A DNA stretch of 64,000 bases, taken from assembly GCA_030068145.1 (NCBI GenBank), contig JAPJBO010000883.1:1-64000 (forward strand). Reading direction: 5' to 3'. This stretch comes from Diplonema papillatum (lineage: Eukaryota > Euglenozoa > Diplonemea > Diplonemida > Diplonemidae). The position numbers and the translations under genes are program-made. The notes under the pieces were generated by a model, which was given only the letters and a program-made list of their open reading frames with translations, was not told where the DNA came from and searched no databases. Each line of letters begins with the position of its first letter. Within the stretch, counting starts at the first letter, position 1. Positions 55,178-64,000 of this stretch are shown here, piece after piece.

Positions 55178-55945
55178 GATGAAGGTGCATTGTATCTCAT
55201 CACATACCAGACGAAGCGAATGATGGTGGGTGTGTCACGGTAGTACCGATGTCCACCCGCTTTGTTGCTTATTCTAGCGAAATGTTGTCTTCGCTTCCTT
55301 CGTGGCTAAGCACTCGAGTAAACCTGTGCTGATGCGTTGTCATCAGCTTCGATATCGGGGCGGCTCGTCACTCGCTTGCGCATGCATGCAGGGTGCACCT
55401 GTTTCGATTTGCAGCCAGCCCTTCATCCCTCGTTTGACTTCGGTGCGAGGCGGAGTGTCTGTTCCAGGCATTTGTCCCACTACAAATGTGACAAAGCGGG
55501 GAAAATGGTACCCGCTTCATTCTTCGCGTTCCTCTTGCCTTGAGACAGCGATCCTTTTGCGCTGCGCCGGGCACAGGGGTAGTGCGTGTCTATCCGTGGC
55601 TAAAACTAATTCCACTGTGGTTCTGTTGTGACAACCGGCTCAGATTTGCGTATTCGCGTCAACGTGGCCGACTCAGTAGCGCGCTGCTCATCTGAGCACG
55701 CTTTTCATTCCCTAGCTTGGCTTCCCGCCTTCCTGACCTAGCTCTCGGCGGAGGAAGCATCCGTTACCGGCGATGATCACTGGCCAAGCCCCGAACGTTC
55801 CCTCACCTCCCCTGTCTACTATCGGATCAAACGGCCAGCGCCAGCCTTACACATATCGGACCTCGCACGTTTGGCAGAAAGCGCCAAAAAGGTAGTTACT
55901 CTATTCAGGTAGTGGAGTGAAGCCGCCTTAGGGTCTGGGATACAA
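55178..55945. other. Intergenic region, nothing certain
   Basis: No gene seen. A plausible trans-splice acceptor for the next gene (CGCCTTAG, ending at 55931) lies 15 bases before its ATG. Confidence 0.4.
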
Positions 55946-57364
55946 ATGGACAACAACTCGCACCCCACCACGACACCTGTGTGCGTGTCGCAACGAACAG
56001 CGTGGCAGGTGCGAAGTGCAGCAGAGCACCTCGCGGCGATTGAACATCAGCTGGACATAGAACACAGCGACGCACTTTCGAACCACGGCGTCTGGGTCGT
56101 GGTGACACGACTTAGGTTGGGGCTGGCAGAGGACCGCGTGCGAGCTGACCTCCTGCAATACAACGAGCGCATCAAAGTCAAGAGCCTGCCCGATGGTCGT
56201 GAACAAGTGACGCCGACAGACCCCGGTGAGGACCAGATGGAGGCGTACCCAGCGTTCGTGTCATTTTTTGATGCCCGCCTACGGGAGGCGATCGACGAAG
56301 AGCGTAGCAGTTCTTCCGAAGAAGCTTCCGAGCAAGAGGGCATCGTGCGAAGGGCGATGAGTCGAGTCGTGGCGGAGCACCTGCCGAAGGTGTCCAGAGG
56401 CGTAGCAGCCGCCGCGTTCCACCCCATTTTGCATCTTGGTCTCGGTCTTGAGTCGTGCCTTCCCACAGCAGTATCCGAAGGCCTGGCGTACCTCTACGCG
56501 CGCTCGTGGAAAGCGCACGACACGTTTGAGGTAACTGTGACACTGGCTTCGGACAAAGACACTTCACGGCTTTCCACGGCATTCCTCAAAACACTCCGTG
56601 GCTGGTGCGCCTCAGCTGCTGCTGACGGGTCGCTGCTAAGCCAATTGCAAGCCGCCACGAAAAAAGGGCGCTTCACAAAGCGAGCGTTGGCAGGCATGGC
56701 CCAAAAATGCCTGCTTGAGCAGAGAGTCGACTGCTACCTCCCCGTCCTTGGAACTCCGGGTACCGGCGCAACAGCAGGCACGCAGAAGCTAGAGTCCTCT
56801 GCGGCGATGCTGCAGCCAGTTGCGAGCGAAGTGCGCCGTGTGTTGGAAGAAGACCTGGACGAGCTCTTCTTGTTCACCGCTGCCGCCCTCGCGGTCAGCA
56901 AAGGCGAGTTCTTTGTACTGCACGGCCTCACGTCGCTGTGGAGCGTGCGTGCCACCATCATACATGTGCCCGACGCGGCACCGGAGGTGTGCTTGGACTT
57001 GATGGCCTCGTGGCTGAGGGCATATTTTGCGGCGTACGTCGCGCAGGGACTGCCGGGCGCCGCCAAACTGCTCGAGGTTATCGACTGCTTTGTGCAACAT
57101 GATATCAAAGGGGCCGCCGCGATTGTGCGGGAAGTGGTAGGCGGGACTGCCAGTGGAGAGGACCCTTGGGAACTGTCGTTCAATGAAGCCTTGGCACAAG
57201 AAGACGAGCACGTGCTCAAAGTGTACTGGATGCTGCTCGAGATGCGAGGCAAGTATGCTAGCATTGCTCCGAAGGCGGACGACATCCTTCTCGACTGTGC
57301 GCGGTTGGTCAGCAAAAACGGCCCGCGCTTTGCAAATTACGCTACCGAGCTAGCCAGCTTATGA
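55946..57364 (+). CDS. Questin-oxidase-like protein (DUF4243 type), tandem copy 1
   Basis: A single-exon protein of 472 residues. The layout follows the questin oxidase-like family: an early LSNHGVWVVVTRLRLG segment (about 47-61), YPAFVSFFDARLRE (about 92-105), a His motif in AAAFHPILHLGLGLE (about 157-171), and a later FFVLHGLTSLWSVRATI (about 325-341). In fungi the founding member opens the ring of an anthraquinone, but most homologues in other organisms have no known substrate. There is no signal peptide or membrane helix, so it is probably soluble. It is followed 810 bp downstream, in the same direction, by a close paralogue (58174-59598) that aligns end to end, and shares with it a 284 bp identical block (56795-57078). 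The family call rests on motif pattern by eye. Confidence 0.65.
   Translation: MDNNSHPTTTPVCVSQRTAWQVRSAAEHLAAIEHQLDIEHSDALSNHGVWVVVTRLRLGLAEDRVRADLLQYNERIKVKSLPDGREQVTPTDPGEDQMEAYPAFVSFFDARLREAIDEERSSSSEEASEQEGIVRRAMSRVVAEHLPKVSRGVAAAAFHPILHLGLGLESCLPTAVSEGLAYLYARSWKAHDTFEVTVTLASDKDTSRLSTAFLKTLRGWCASAAADGSLLSQLQAATKKGRFTKRALAGMAQKCLLEQRVDCYLPVLGTPGTGATAGTQKLESSAAMLQPVASEVRRVLEEDLDELFLFTAAALAVSKGEFFVLHGLTSLWSVRATIIHVPDAAPEVCLDLMASWLRAYFAAYVAQGLPGAAKLLEVIDCFVQHDIKGAAAIVREVVGGTASGEDPWELSFNEALAQEDEHVLKVYWMLLEMRGKYASIAPKADDILLDCARLVSKNGPRFANYATELASL
56795..57078 (+). repeat. 284 bp block identical to 59029-59312 (gene-conversion tract)
   Basis: Every base matches, including third codon positions, while the coding sequence upstream of it differs at many sites and several residues. 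The high similarity goes on with a few changes to about 57219. Confidence 0.9.
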
Positions 57365-58173
57365 TGTGCAGCGCAGCTTCAAAGCCCTGCACATCGTCCC
57401 TTGGTTCTAAGGTACAGTGTTTGCACTACGCAAAGCTCTCGCCGAGCTGTCGCGCGCCGCCATCTTCTCTTTTGCTTCAGCGTCCTGTCAGAATTCAAGC
57501 ACACTGCTCAAGAACACAGCACGTGGACGCACGCATGCAATCGTGTGTTTTTTGCGCATGGCGCATGCGAGCTCTCAGCTCGACACCATCCGTCTCATCC
57601 GGTTGTGCGCACTGGCCGGGTGCTATGTAAAGTGCGAATGTGAGAGAGCGTGCTGTGATTGTAGACTATCGGCAGCACTCGCGAGCAGCTCCCTCAAACG
57701 TTGTTTTCGTCTGACCTTGTCTGTGGCAAGAACACCGTTCTTGTCAAGACACGTCCTCACTCCGTCTGCCACCGTATCCTCACGTGCCTTGTTCGTTGGC
57801 TTGGGACTTTCTCAACGACTCTTCCAGTGTGCCAAAGAACCAAGGTCATCAATGAAACGCACCAACCTACTGACCTGCGCACACAGCGACCGTAAGGCCA
57901 CGGCCAGAAGAGTTTCAGACAGGTTATGCCCTAGCTCGCCCTTGTTCGTGACAACGGGGCTCACCCCCATCAGGCCCTGTCAGCGAATTTACAGTTTGCG
58001 TGTGGAGAGTGTACTGCACTTCTGTTTGCTCTCTGCAGCTATCCAGAAGGAAATAGAGGTTCGGCTACGAATCCAGGTTTAGCAACGCAACACACATGTT
58101 GACGAAAGCTCCGTCATCCTTCTGACCTCCTACGGCAAAACCACAACCACCTCCAGTTTAACACACGTACAAC
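57365..58173. other. Spacer between the tandem paralogues
   Basis: A 221-codon open frame (57417-58082) fills most of the spacer, but its Ser/Arg/Leu-rich composition looks random, and no counterpart was noticed after copy 2. A CCTCCAG acceptor lies about 20 bases before the next ATG. Confidence 0.4.
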
Positions 58174-59598
58174 ATGCGCTCATCTGCGTCCCTGCGGTGC
58201 GTGTCTCGGCAATCAGCATGGCAGGTAAGAAGCGGGGCCGAGCGCCTTGCAGCAATTGAACATAAACTGGACATAGAATACGGTGGGTATCTGTCGAATC
58301 ATGGCATCTGGGTGGTAGTGCCTCGACTCCGGTTAGGAGTTACAGAAGATTGCACACGCAGCGCTCTACTGCATTACAACGAGAACGTAAAGGTCAAGAG
58401 CTTGCCCGAGCGCCCTGGACACGTGGCACCAACCGGCCCAGACGCAGACCAGATGGCGGCGTATCCAGCATTCGTATCATTCTTTGACGACCGGCTGCGT
58501 GAAGCTATTGATGGCGAGCGTAGCAATTGCCGAACAGGTCGCAATGCTGCAGAACAAGAAGAAGACGCCGTGCGCAGAGGGCTGAACCGCGTTGTGGCAG
58601 AACACCTGCCGAAGGTGTCCAGAGGCGTGGCAGCAGCCGCGTTCCACCCCATTTTACACCTGGGTCTCGGTCTTGAGTCGTGCCTTCCCGCGACGGTCTC
58701 CGAAGCCCTTGCGTACCTCTACGCGCGTTCGTGGAAAGCGCACGACACGTTTGAGGTGAATGTGACACTGACCTCTGACAAAGGCACCTCGCTATCTACG
58801 GCATTCCTCACGACTCTGCGTGGCTGGTGCACCTCAGTCGCTGCTGACGGGTCGTTGCTGCACCGGTTGCAAACAGCCAGCGACAAGGAACAGCCTCAAA
58901 TTGGCGGCTTCCAAAAGCGCGCGTTGGCCGCCATGTCCGAAAAGTGCCTGCTCGAGCAGAGTGTCGACTGCTACCTCCCCATCCTTAAAGCAGGCACCGG
59001 CACGTCAGCAAACACGGAGAAGCTAGAATCCTCTGCGGCGATGCTGCAGCCAGTTGCGAGCGAAGTGCGCCGTGTGTTGGAAGAAGACCTGGACGAGCTC
59101 TTCTTGTTCACCGCTGCCGCCCTCGCGGTCAGCAAAGGCGAGTTCTTTGTACTGCACGGCCTCACGTCGCTGTGGAGCGTGCGTGCCACCATCATACATG
59201 TGCCCGACGCGGCACCGGAGGTGTGCTTGGACTTGATGGCCTCGTGGCTGAGGGCATATTTTGCGGCGTACGTCGCGCAGGGACTGCCGGGCGCCGCCAA
59301 ACTGCTCGAGGTCATCGACTGCTTTGTGCAACATGATATCAAAGGGGCCGCCGCGATTGTGCGGGAAGGGGTAGGCGAGACTGCCAGTGGAGAGGACCCT
59401 TGGGAACTGTCGTTCAATGAAGCCTTGGCACAAGAAGACGAGCACGTGCTCAAAGCGTACTGGATGCTGATCGAGATGCAAGGCAAGTATGCTAGCAGTG
59501 ATCCGAAGGCGGACGACATCCTTCTCGACTGTGCTCGCTTCATTAGCAAGAACGGCCTGCACTTTGCGGAGTACGCTACCGAGCTGTCGAGGGCCTGA
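58174..59598 (+). CDS. Questin-oxidase-like protein (DUF4243 type), tandem copy 2
   Basis: A single-exon protein of 474 residues, paralogous to 55946-57364. The same His-containing motifs are kept (LSNHGIWVVVPRLRLG, AAAFHPILHLGLGLE, FFVLHGLTSLWSVRATI), so both copies are probably active. The differences concentrate in the first 280 residues: a different N terminus (MRSSASLRCVSRQS), NCRTGRNAAEQEEDAVRRG in place of SSSEEASEQEGIVRRA, and a small insertion (SDKEQPQIGGFQ) near 235-246. From 59029 to 59312 the DNA is identical to copy 1. This pattern suggests an older duplication partly homogenised by gene conversion. The substrate is unknown. Confidence 0.65.
   Translation: MRSSASLRCVSRQSAWQVRSGAERLAAIEHKLDIEYGGYLSNHGIWVVVPRLRLGVTEDCTRSALLHYNENVKVKSLPERPGHVAPTGPDADQMAAYPAFVSFFDDRLREAIDGERSNCRTGRNAAEQEEDAVRRGLNRVVAEHLPKVSRGVAAAAFHPILHLGLGLESCLPATVSEALAYLYARSWKAHDTFEVNVTLTSDKGTSLSTAFLTTLRGWCTSVAADGSLLHRLQTASDKEQPQIGGFQKRALAAMSEKCLLEQSVDCYLPILKAGTGTSANTEKLESSAAMLQPVASEVRRVLEEDLDELFLFTAAALAVSKGEFFVLHGLTSLWSVRATIIHVPDAAPEVCLDLMASWLRAYFAAYVAQGLPGAAKLLEVIDCFVQHDIKGAAAIVREGVGETASGEDPWELSFNEALAQEDEHVLKAYWMLIEMQGKYASSDPKADDILLDCARFISKNGLHFAEYATELSRA
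59029..59312 (+). repeat. 284 bp block identical to 56795-57078
   Basis: Partner of the block in copy 1. The first difference after it is a single T/C change at 57079 versus 59313, and the first differences before it are at the AGAGTCC/AGAATCC position. Confidence 0.9.
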
Positions 59599-60687
59599 CA
59601 TTTCTTACCCGCCAAACCTTAAAGCCATCGTGCACTCTTTTGACTCAGCGAGCCCGTTTCAGGCCATTGCATCCCACAACTAAATTCAGCTACTCACCCA
59701 TACTATGACGAGGGGCGTACACCTCTATCGTGCAGACGAACGTCCAATCGTTGCAGTACTTGACATTTCTGGACCACCGGGCTGTTTCGACATGTTTCGG
59801 TTCGACTTCCTTTCACAAGAGTTGCCGCAAAGGCAGTCGCGTGTCAGAAAAGAAGCGTGCAGAGTCCAGCGGTTAGTTGCCCGGCCTTCCCTACTCCTAG
59901 CTTTGCGTAGAGATGTCGTCCTACCGCCTTCCTTCCCTCGCCCTCTATCTTCGCCACCGATCTTTTCTCGAACCCCCTTCTCAGGTGACAGCACCAATAT
60001 CCCTACACCGCAATTCTTTTCATTTATTGAAGCTGTACGTGTGCAAAACACAAAGTGCGGTTCCAGGGAGCCGTCTTGGAGGCCACCTAACATTGTCGCG
60101 AGATCGAGCAGAGAGTCTAGGCTATTATTGCCATCCTGCCCCCGTACCTCGTTTCTACGGATAAAACCGAAAACCGACAAAGCACGCTGGGCCTTGAGCC
60201 CAGCAACAACATCCGTAGTAGAACCGTCAACATATATCATCCGTTTGTGAACAGTATTTCGTCCAAGACTCAATCCGCCCGCTGGATGGGCCGTCATGAA
60301 GCAATGCTTGACCGAAGATTGGTGTGGAGGGTGACTTGTCATCAATGACCGGTGTCACCTCAGGCACCCGGTCATTAATAAGTTGCCATTATTGTCTGAT
60401 GCTTCCAAAAGACCTGAAAAGGCCTCCAAAGGCCGAATCTGTTGCGTCGAGTGGGTTGACTGTCGCAATGACTCTCCAATACTAACAACAAGGTGTGCCT
60501 TAAAGGTGAGATGAGAGGCATTGACTCACTATCAAACATACCAGTACTACAACAAGGGCCGCGTTCGCAAAAGCTAGGGATTGTATGCAAACAAGCAACA
60601 AACTGATCAGGAACCGCAATCAAACGGCGGGGCTGGAACAGGTGGCCGGTGTGGTGCAAAAGTACACCGGCAAGAGAATAGGCAAGC
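59599..60687. other. Intergenic region, nothing certain
   Basis: Open frames on both strands over 59705-60345 overlap each other and have no recognisable domain. No RNA gene was seen. Confidence 0.4.
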
Positions 60688-63364
60688 ATGCAGTACCAAG
60701 GTTTCGAGCTTCGCGATTACGGAGGAAACATGGGATCGACGCGGGACCGAATGGAGCTATCGTACTCCGGTTTTGTGCAGCGCGATGAAAGAATGTCGTC
60801 CGCAGAACATCGAACCGAAGGATCAGCCGTTGATAGATGGGCGAACACCAGGACGCGTTCCCGCTGGGATTCCGACCCTGCTACTACACGGTACCCTGCC
60901 ATGACACGATACCCCACGCCACCACCCCATGGTAACATGGCTAGCGACTTCATTGCTTCCACACCGCCACGTAACACGAGGTCTTCTTCGACGTCCCCGC
61001 TGGAGCGTACGCCTGGTGTGTAGTTGTGTGTCTACCAGTTACCAATCATGTAAGCCGCAACCCGAACTTGCATGCCTACTTCCTACACTCGATTGAAGCC
61101 CTACCCGAAGTCAGAACATACGGTCAATGCCCGTGACTGCGCAACAACAGCATCAGTAATGCAATCCATCGCAATACTCGCATCGTTTGCACGTTCCAAG
61201 GTTGTAGGTGGGTGGTTAAACCCCCTAAGAATAATGACCCTGGCAGGAAAAAGGCCTAGCTGCTAATACCCCAGGTCGTAACGTGCACCACCCGTTTTGG
61301 TTTCCACCGCATTAACCAGCAGCTTAACTCGCAACAAAACAACTCGCAGGCTACCAGACCCCTGCGGCAGAACGCAGCCGACCGGACAGGGGCACGCTCT
61401 TCGCAGATTCCACCACCAAATTAGGCAGCTCTTGGCTGTCGTCCAACGACTTTCTGTCGTCACGAACACCCGCTCTCGGCAGACCAGCCTCCTACAGCGA
61501 AAGTGTCCCGTTGAACTTGGATGTCTCCCGGTATGGCCGAGCTGACAGGTTTCGGAGAGAAGCCGCAGAGACGGAGCAGGTCGCACAGCGCGGATTGGGC
61601 GTCAGATACAGAGACGACGGCATGTACAGTCCCGGGCCGTCTGAGCGGAGTGCTCATGACATTCCCCCTTCGAGTCCGGGTTCACCGACGAGGCAGACGG
61701 GCCTGTTTTCTTACATGCACGACATCGACCGCAGGAGCGTATCGAACCCGACACTGCCCGAAGCGCAAGACGTTGCAGGGTTCCCCTCCTTCCCGCGCCA
61801 GAAGGGCTCGCCCACCACGATGCGGGATATGTCTCTGTTCTCAGAACGCGAAGGCGCCGCAGGCAGAGACGACAAGCTGCCGACGTACCCGGAATCGCCG
61901 AGCGTGCGCAACGACGGCGGGAGGAGCGATCCGAGAGCTGTGGCGCCCACCTCCAGCACACCGACGCCCGAGCCGCTCCCGCGCGCGGCGAACGGCTTCA
62001 ACGGAGCCGGGAAAGCCTTCGCCGGGTCGTTGCGGCAGTACGAAACCTTCGCGTTCAGCGAGCGACGGGGCAACGACGCCCCCGAAACCGGCGGGAGCTG
62101 GTGGAACGACCTCGCCTCGCGGCGGCGGCTGCAGGACACGCAGACCCCAGGCAGGGGCGGCAACGCGTTCGCCGGTTTCAACGGCTCCGCTGCAGACGCC
62201 GACGCGGATTCCGGCGATAACATGGTGCCCGTCACCCCACCGACGACCCGAGAAGGGCCTATCCAGTGGCAGCAGGTTTTTGACCCAGTCACCGGCCGGT
62301 ATTTCTACCACAACCCTGCTTCGAAAATCAGCATCTGGGAACGGCCCAGGCCGCCTGCCGTCGTAGTCGCCTACCAACCAACACCGGCTGCCGATGCGCG
62401 GACGCCGGTCCGCAACGAAGGTCACCCGAAGTCAACGCCGCCGTCCACATCCGACTGGCGCTTTCTGAACGATGCCACCAACGCCGAGACGCCGACTCGC
62501 ACCCCGCCGTTCATTAGCACCACACCCAAGTATCCGACTACACCCTCGTCGATGGGACGCAGCAGCAGATTGAATGACTTTAGCCGCACACCGACTCGGC
62601 GACGGTCGCCTTCGATGGACACTAGTGCCAGCTCGTCGCTCATCGCTCCTCAGGCCGCTGAGGATAAAGACAAATATGTGATTGTTCTGGACCTGGATGA
62701 GACCCTGGTGTATGCACGCGAGGGTCCTCTTACCATCAGACCGGGGGCGCGTGAGCTGATGAGGCTGCTTGCTGGTCAGTGCGAAGTCATTGTCTGGACT
62801 GCGGGGGAACGCGCGTATGCCCACATCGTCATTCAAGAACTCGACCCAGACGGCGTCATTGTCAAGCATTGCGTGTACCGTCATCCAAAGTGGTTCACAG
62901 GCCAGCAGGGGCAGGTTAAAGACCTCAGGCTTCTCAGACGAGACATGAACAAGACATTGATCGTCGAAAACACCCCTGACTGCGTTCGTTTAAACCCATA
63001 CAACGCTGCTGTGGTACCGGACTATATGGGTGCAAGACAAGACGACACGTTGTTGGCGCTGTGCGTCGTGATCCGCCTACTGTTTGCTTCGCGGCAGACA
63101 GTACCCGAGTTCCTGAAGAGTACGCCGCTAGCGACGCCGAGTGCAGTCCGCACAGACTTCGGCGATAGCATCACCGTGTTTGCCATCGTATGCTTCCCTC
63201 GTTTGAAAGAAACAGTCCGTGGCATAGAATCCGTAAGGCTTGACCGTTTTTCACGTTTTTCAGAGGTGCCGTATCACTCCGCCACAGATAAAAGTGGCTT
63301 ACCGGTGCTTATCAAGTTTGGCACACCTGTCGTCATCATGGTGGGTCTGCCCCTCAACGATTAG
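60688..63364 (+). CDS. FCP1/NIF-family phosphatase with a WW domain, at least two exons
   Basis: The exons 60688-61015 and 61350-63364 join in phase 1 (CCTG|GTGTGT and CTCGCAG|GC) to give about 780 residues. Residues 1-400 are Ser/Thr/Pro/Arg-rich with many SP and TP sites. A WW domain follows at about 413-441 (WQQVFDPVTGRYFYHNP, ending ISIWERP; both Trp and the YFY block present), then the HAD-type phosphatase domain at about 548-715, with the catalytic DLDET (about 553-557, DxDxT motif), IVWTAGERAYA and the late acidic site reading VENTPD where many homologues have DNSP. FCP1/SCP enzymes remove phosphate from the RNA polymerase II C-terminal tail, and WW domains bind phospho-Ser-Pro or Pro-rich peptides, so the combination fits a transcription-linked phosphatase. 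A short intron at 63188-63263 (GTATGC to TTTCAG) is possible and would change the last residues, so the 3' end is provisional. Confidence 0.78.
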
Positions 63365-63496
63365 AAGGTCTGATGCGTTTGTGGACAAATAATTGACAGG
63401 AACGATCTTCTGACACCACGGGTGACCGATACTCACCTGTTGCGAACCACTGCAGGGTTCTGGATTTCTCATTATGCTACCTCTCACAGGGCGACG
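63365..63496. other. Convergent 3' ends
   Basis: A short spacer between the + strand phosphatase gene and the minus-strand exon at 63497-63619. It is a local strand switch and would be a convergence point of transcription units. Confidence 0.4.
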
Positions 63497-63619
63497 TCAA
63501 CAGCCTGCCGAGCCGAGATTCTCGAAGCCCAAGAACTCGTCCTCTGACGTAAATTGCTGTAGCACGCGCTGGTACAACACAGAGACAGCCCGATAGACGC
63601 GAAGCTTCGCCTCGAGGGC
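63497..63619 (-). CDS. Last exon of a minus-strand gene, continuing to the right
   Basis: Read on the minus strand, an acceptor (CCGTTTCTCAG) is followed in phase 0 by 40 codons and a TGA stop. The residues (ALEAKLRVYRAVSVLYQRVL, then FTSEDEFLGF) look like an amphipathic helix and an ordered end, unlike the other two frames. No domain can be named from 40 residues. The preceding exon is not identified in the remaining 380 bases. It is the only host coding sequence on the minus strand that I can support. Confidence 0.45.
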   Translation of the reverse strand, partial: ALEAKLRVYRAVSVLYQRVLQQFTSEDEFLGFENLGSAGC

Positions 63620-64000
63620 CTGAGAAACGGCACGACTTGCCGTCGGCGGATGTAGGAGGCATGCATTGCGCTCGTGTCGTGTTCGTGAAGAATAACAGTA
63701 GCCGGAAACAGTTTGAACACCAAAGCGACTCTGTCGCCTGTATAATGGGATGACTGCTCCCTCCGTGAATTCGGGGTGGGGTCCGCTGTCGCGAATCCCA
63801 TGATGTACGATGTACCGACTGACTTACATTAGGCTTGAAGTATTGTGACATCACGCCGCTTCTTTCACGGTGTCACGTATCTCGCTGCAAACAACTTTAC
63901 AACAAAAGAAGTTTCTATCAATCAACCGATAAAACCAACGGACAAGGAATGGTATCCCGAAACGATAGCTGATGCTCCGTACCATTGCATATGGGAAAGA
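63620..64000. other. Probable intron or unresolved end of the minus-strand gene
   Basis: No exon with clear splice sites could be placed between 63620 and the window edge. The last 150 bases are AT-richer than the neighbouring genes. Confidence 0.3.

Noticed and set aside
57417..58082. 221-codon frame between the tandem paralogues
   Set aside because: Random-looking composition; no counterpart was noticed downstream of the second copy.

Overview
The window looks like nuclear DNA of a euglenozoan protist, most likely a diplonemid (a euglenid is not excluded). The strongest evidence is a paraflagellar-rod-type coiled-coil protein at 16464-18674, a family known from Euglenozoa. Supporting signs are that ten of the eleven recognised host genes are on the + strand, as expected for unidirectional transcription with trans-splicing; several start codons sit a few tens of bases after a pyrimidine tract and AG; and at least five genes carry phase-consistent GT-AG introns. 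No rRNA or clearly functional tRNA gene was seen. No search or alignment program was run; everything here is read by eye.

Bases 1-16.4 kb are accessory DNA with almost no host genes. They open with two head-to-tail copies of a retroelement encoding reverse transcriptase and RNase H (minus strand), bordered by CT microsatellites. A series of inverted-repeat (fold-back or TIR) elements follows: 3741-7743, about 7975-8600, 9690-10715, 12441-14379 (with another nested at 12601-13277) and 14712-16323. Several carry arrays of 20-31 bp units near their ends, and three contain tRNA-like A/B-box sequences.

Bases 16.4-32.5 kb hold three host genes: the paraflagellar-rod-like protein, a three-exon single-pass membrane protein (21309-27224) and a three-exon protein with two RRMs (28613-32506). 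Long introns of the last two have absorbed mobile DNA: retroelement fragments at about 22030-22600 and 30880-31225, and a 2 kb TIR element at 29523-31511.

Bases 32.5-64 kb are gene-rich: a low-complexity protein (35549-36925), a large multi-exon protein possibly of the bridge-like lipid-transfer class (38168-43225), a PDZ protein (44281-46204), a 1644-residue leucine-rich-repeat protein (47543-52477), a CobW/ZNG1-type metallochaperone GTPase (53608-55177), a tandem pair of questin-oxidase-like proteins sharing a 284 bp identical block (55946-57364 and 58174-59598), and a WW-plus-FCP1/NIF phosphatase (60688-63364). The right end has the last exon of a convergent minus-strand gene (63497-63619), the only strand switch among host genes.

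The genes do not form an obvious pathway. The neighbourhood is best read as a polycistronic stretch of unrelated housekeeping and cytoskeletal genes beside a mobile-element cluster.
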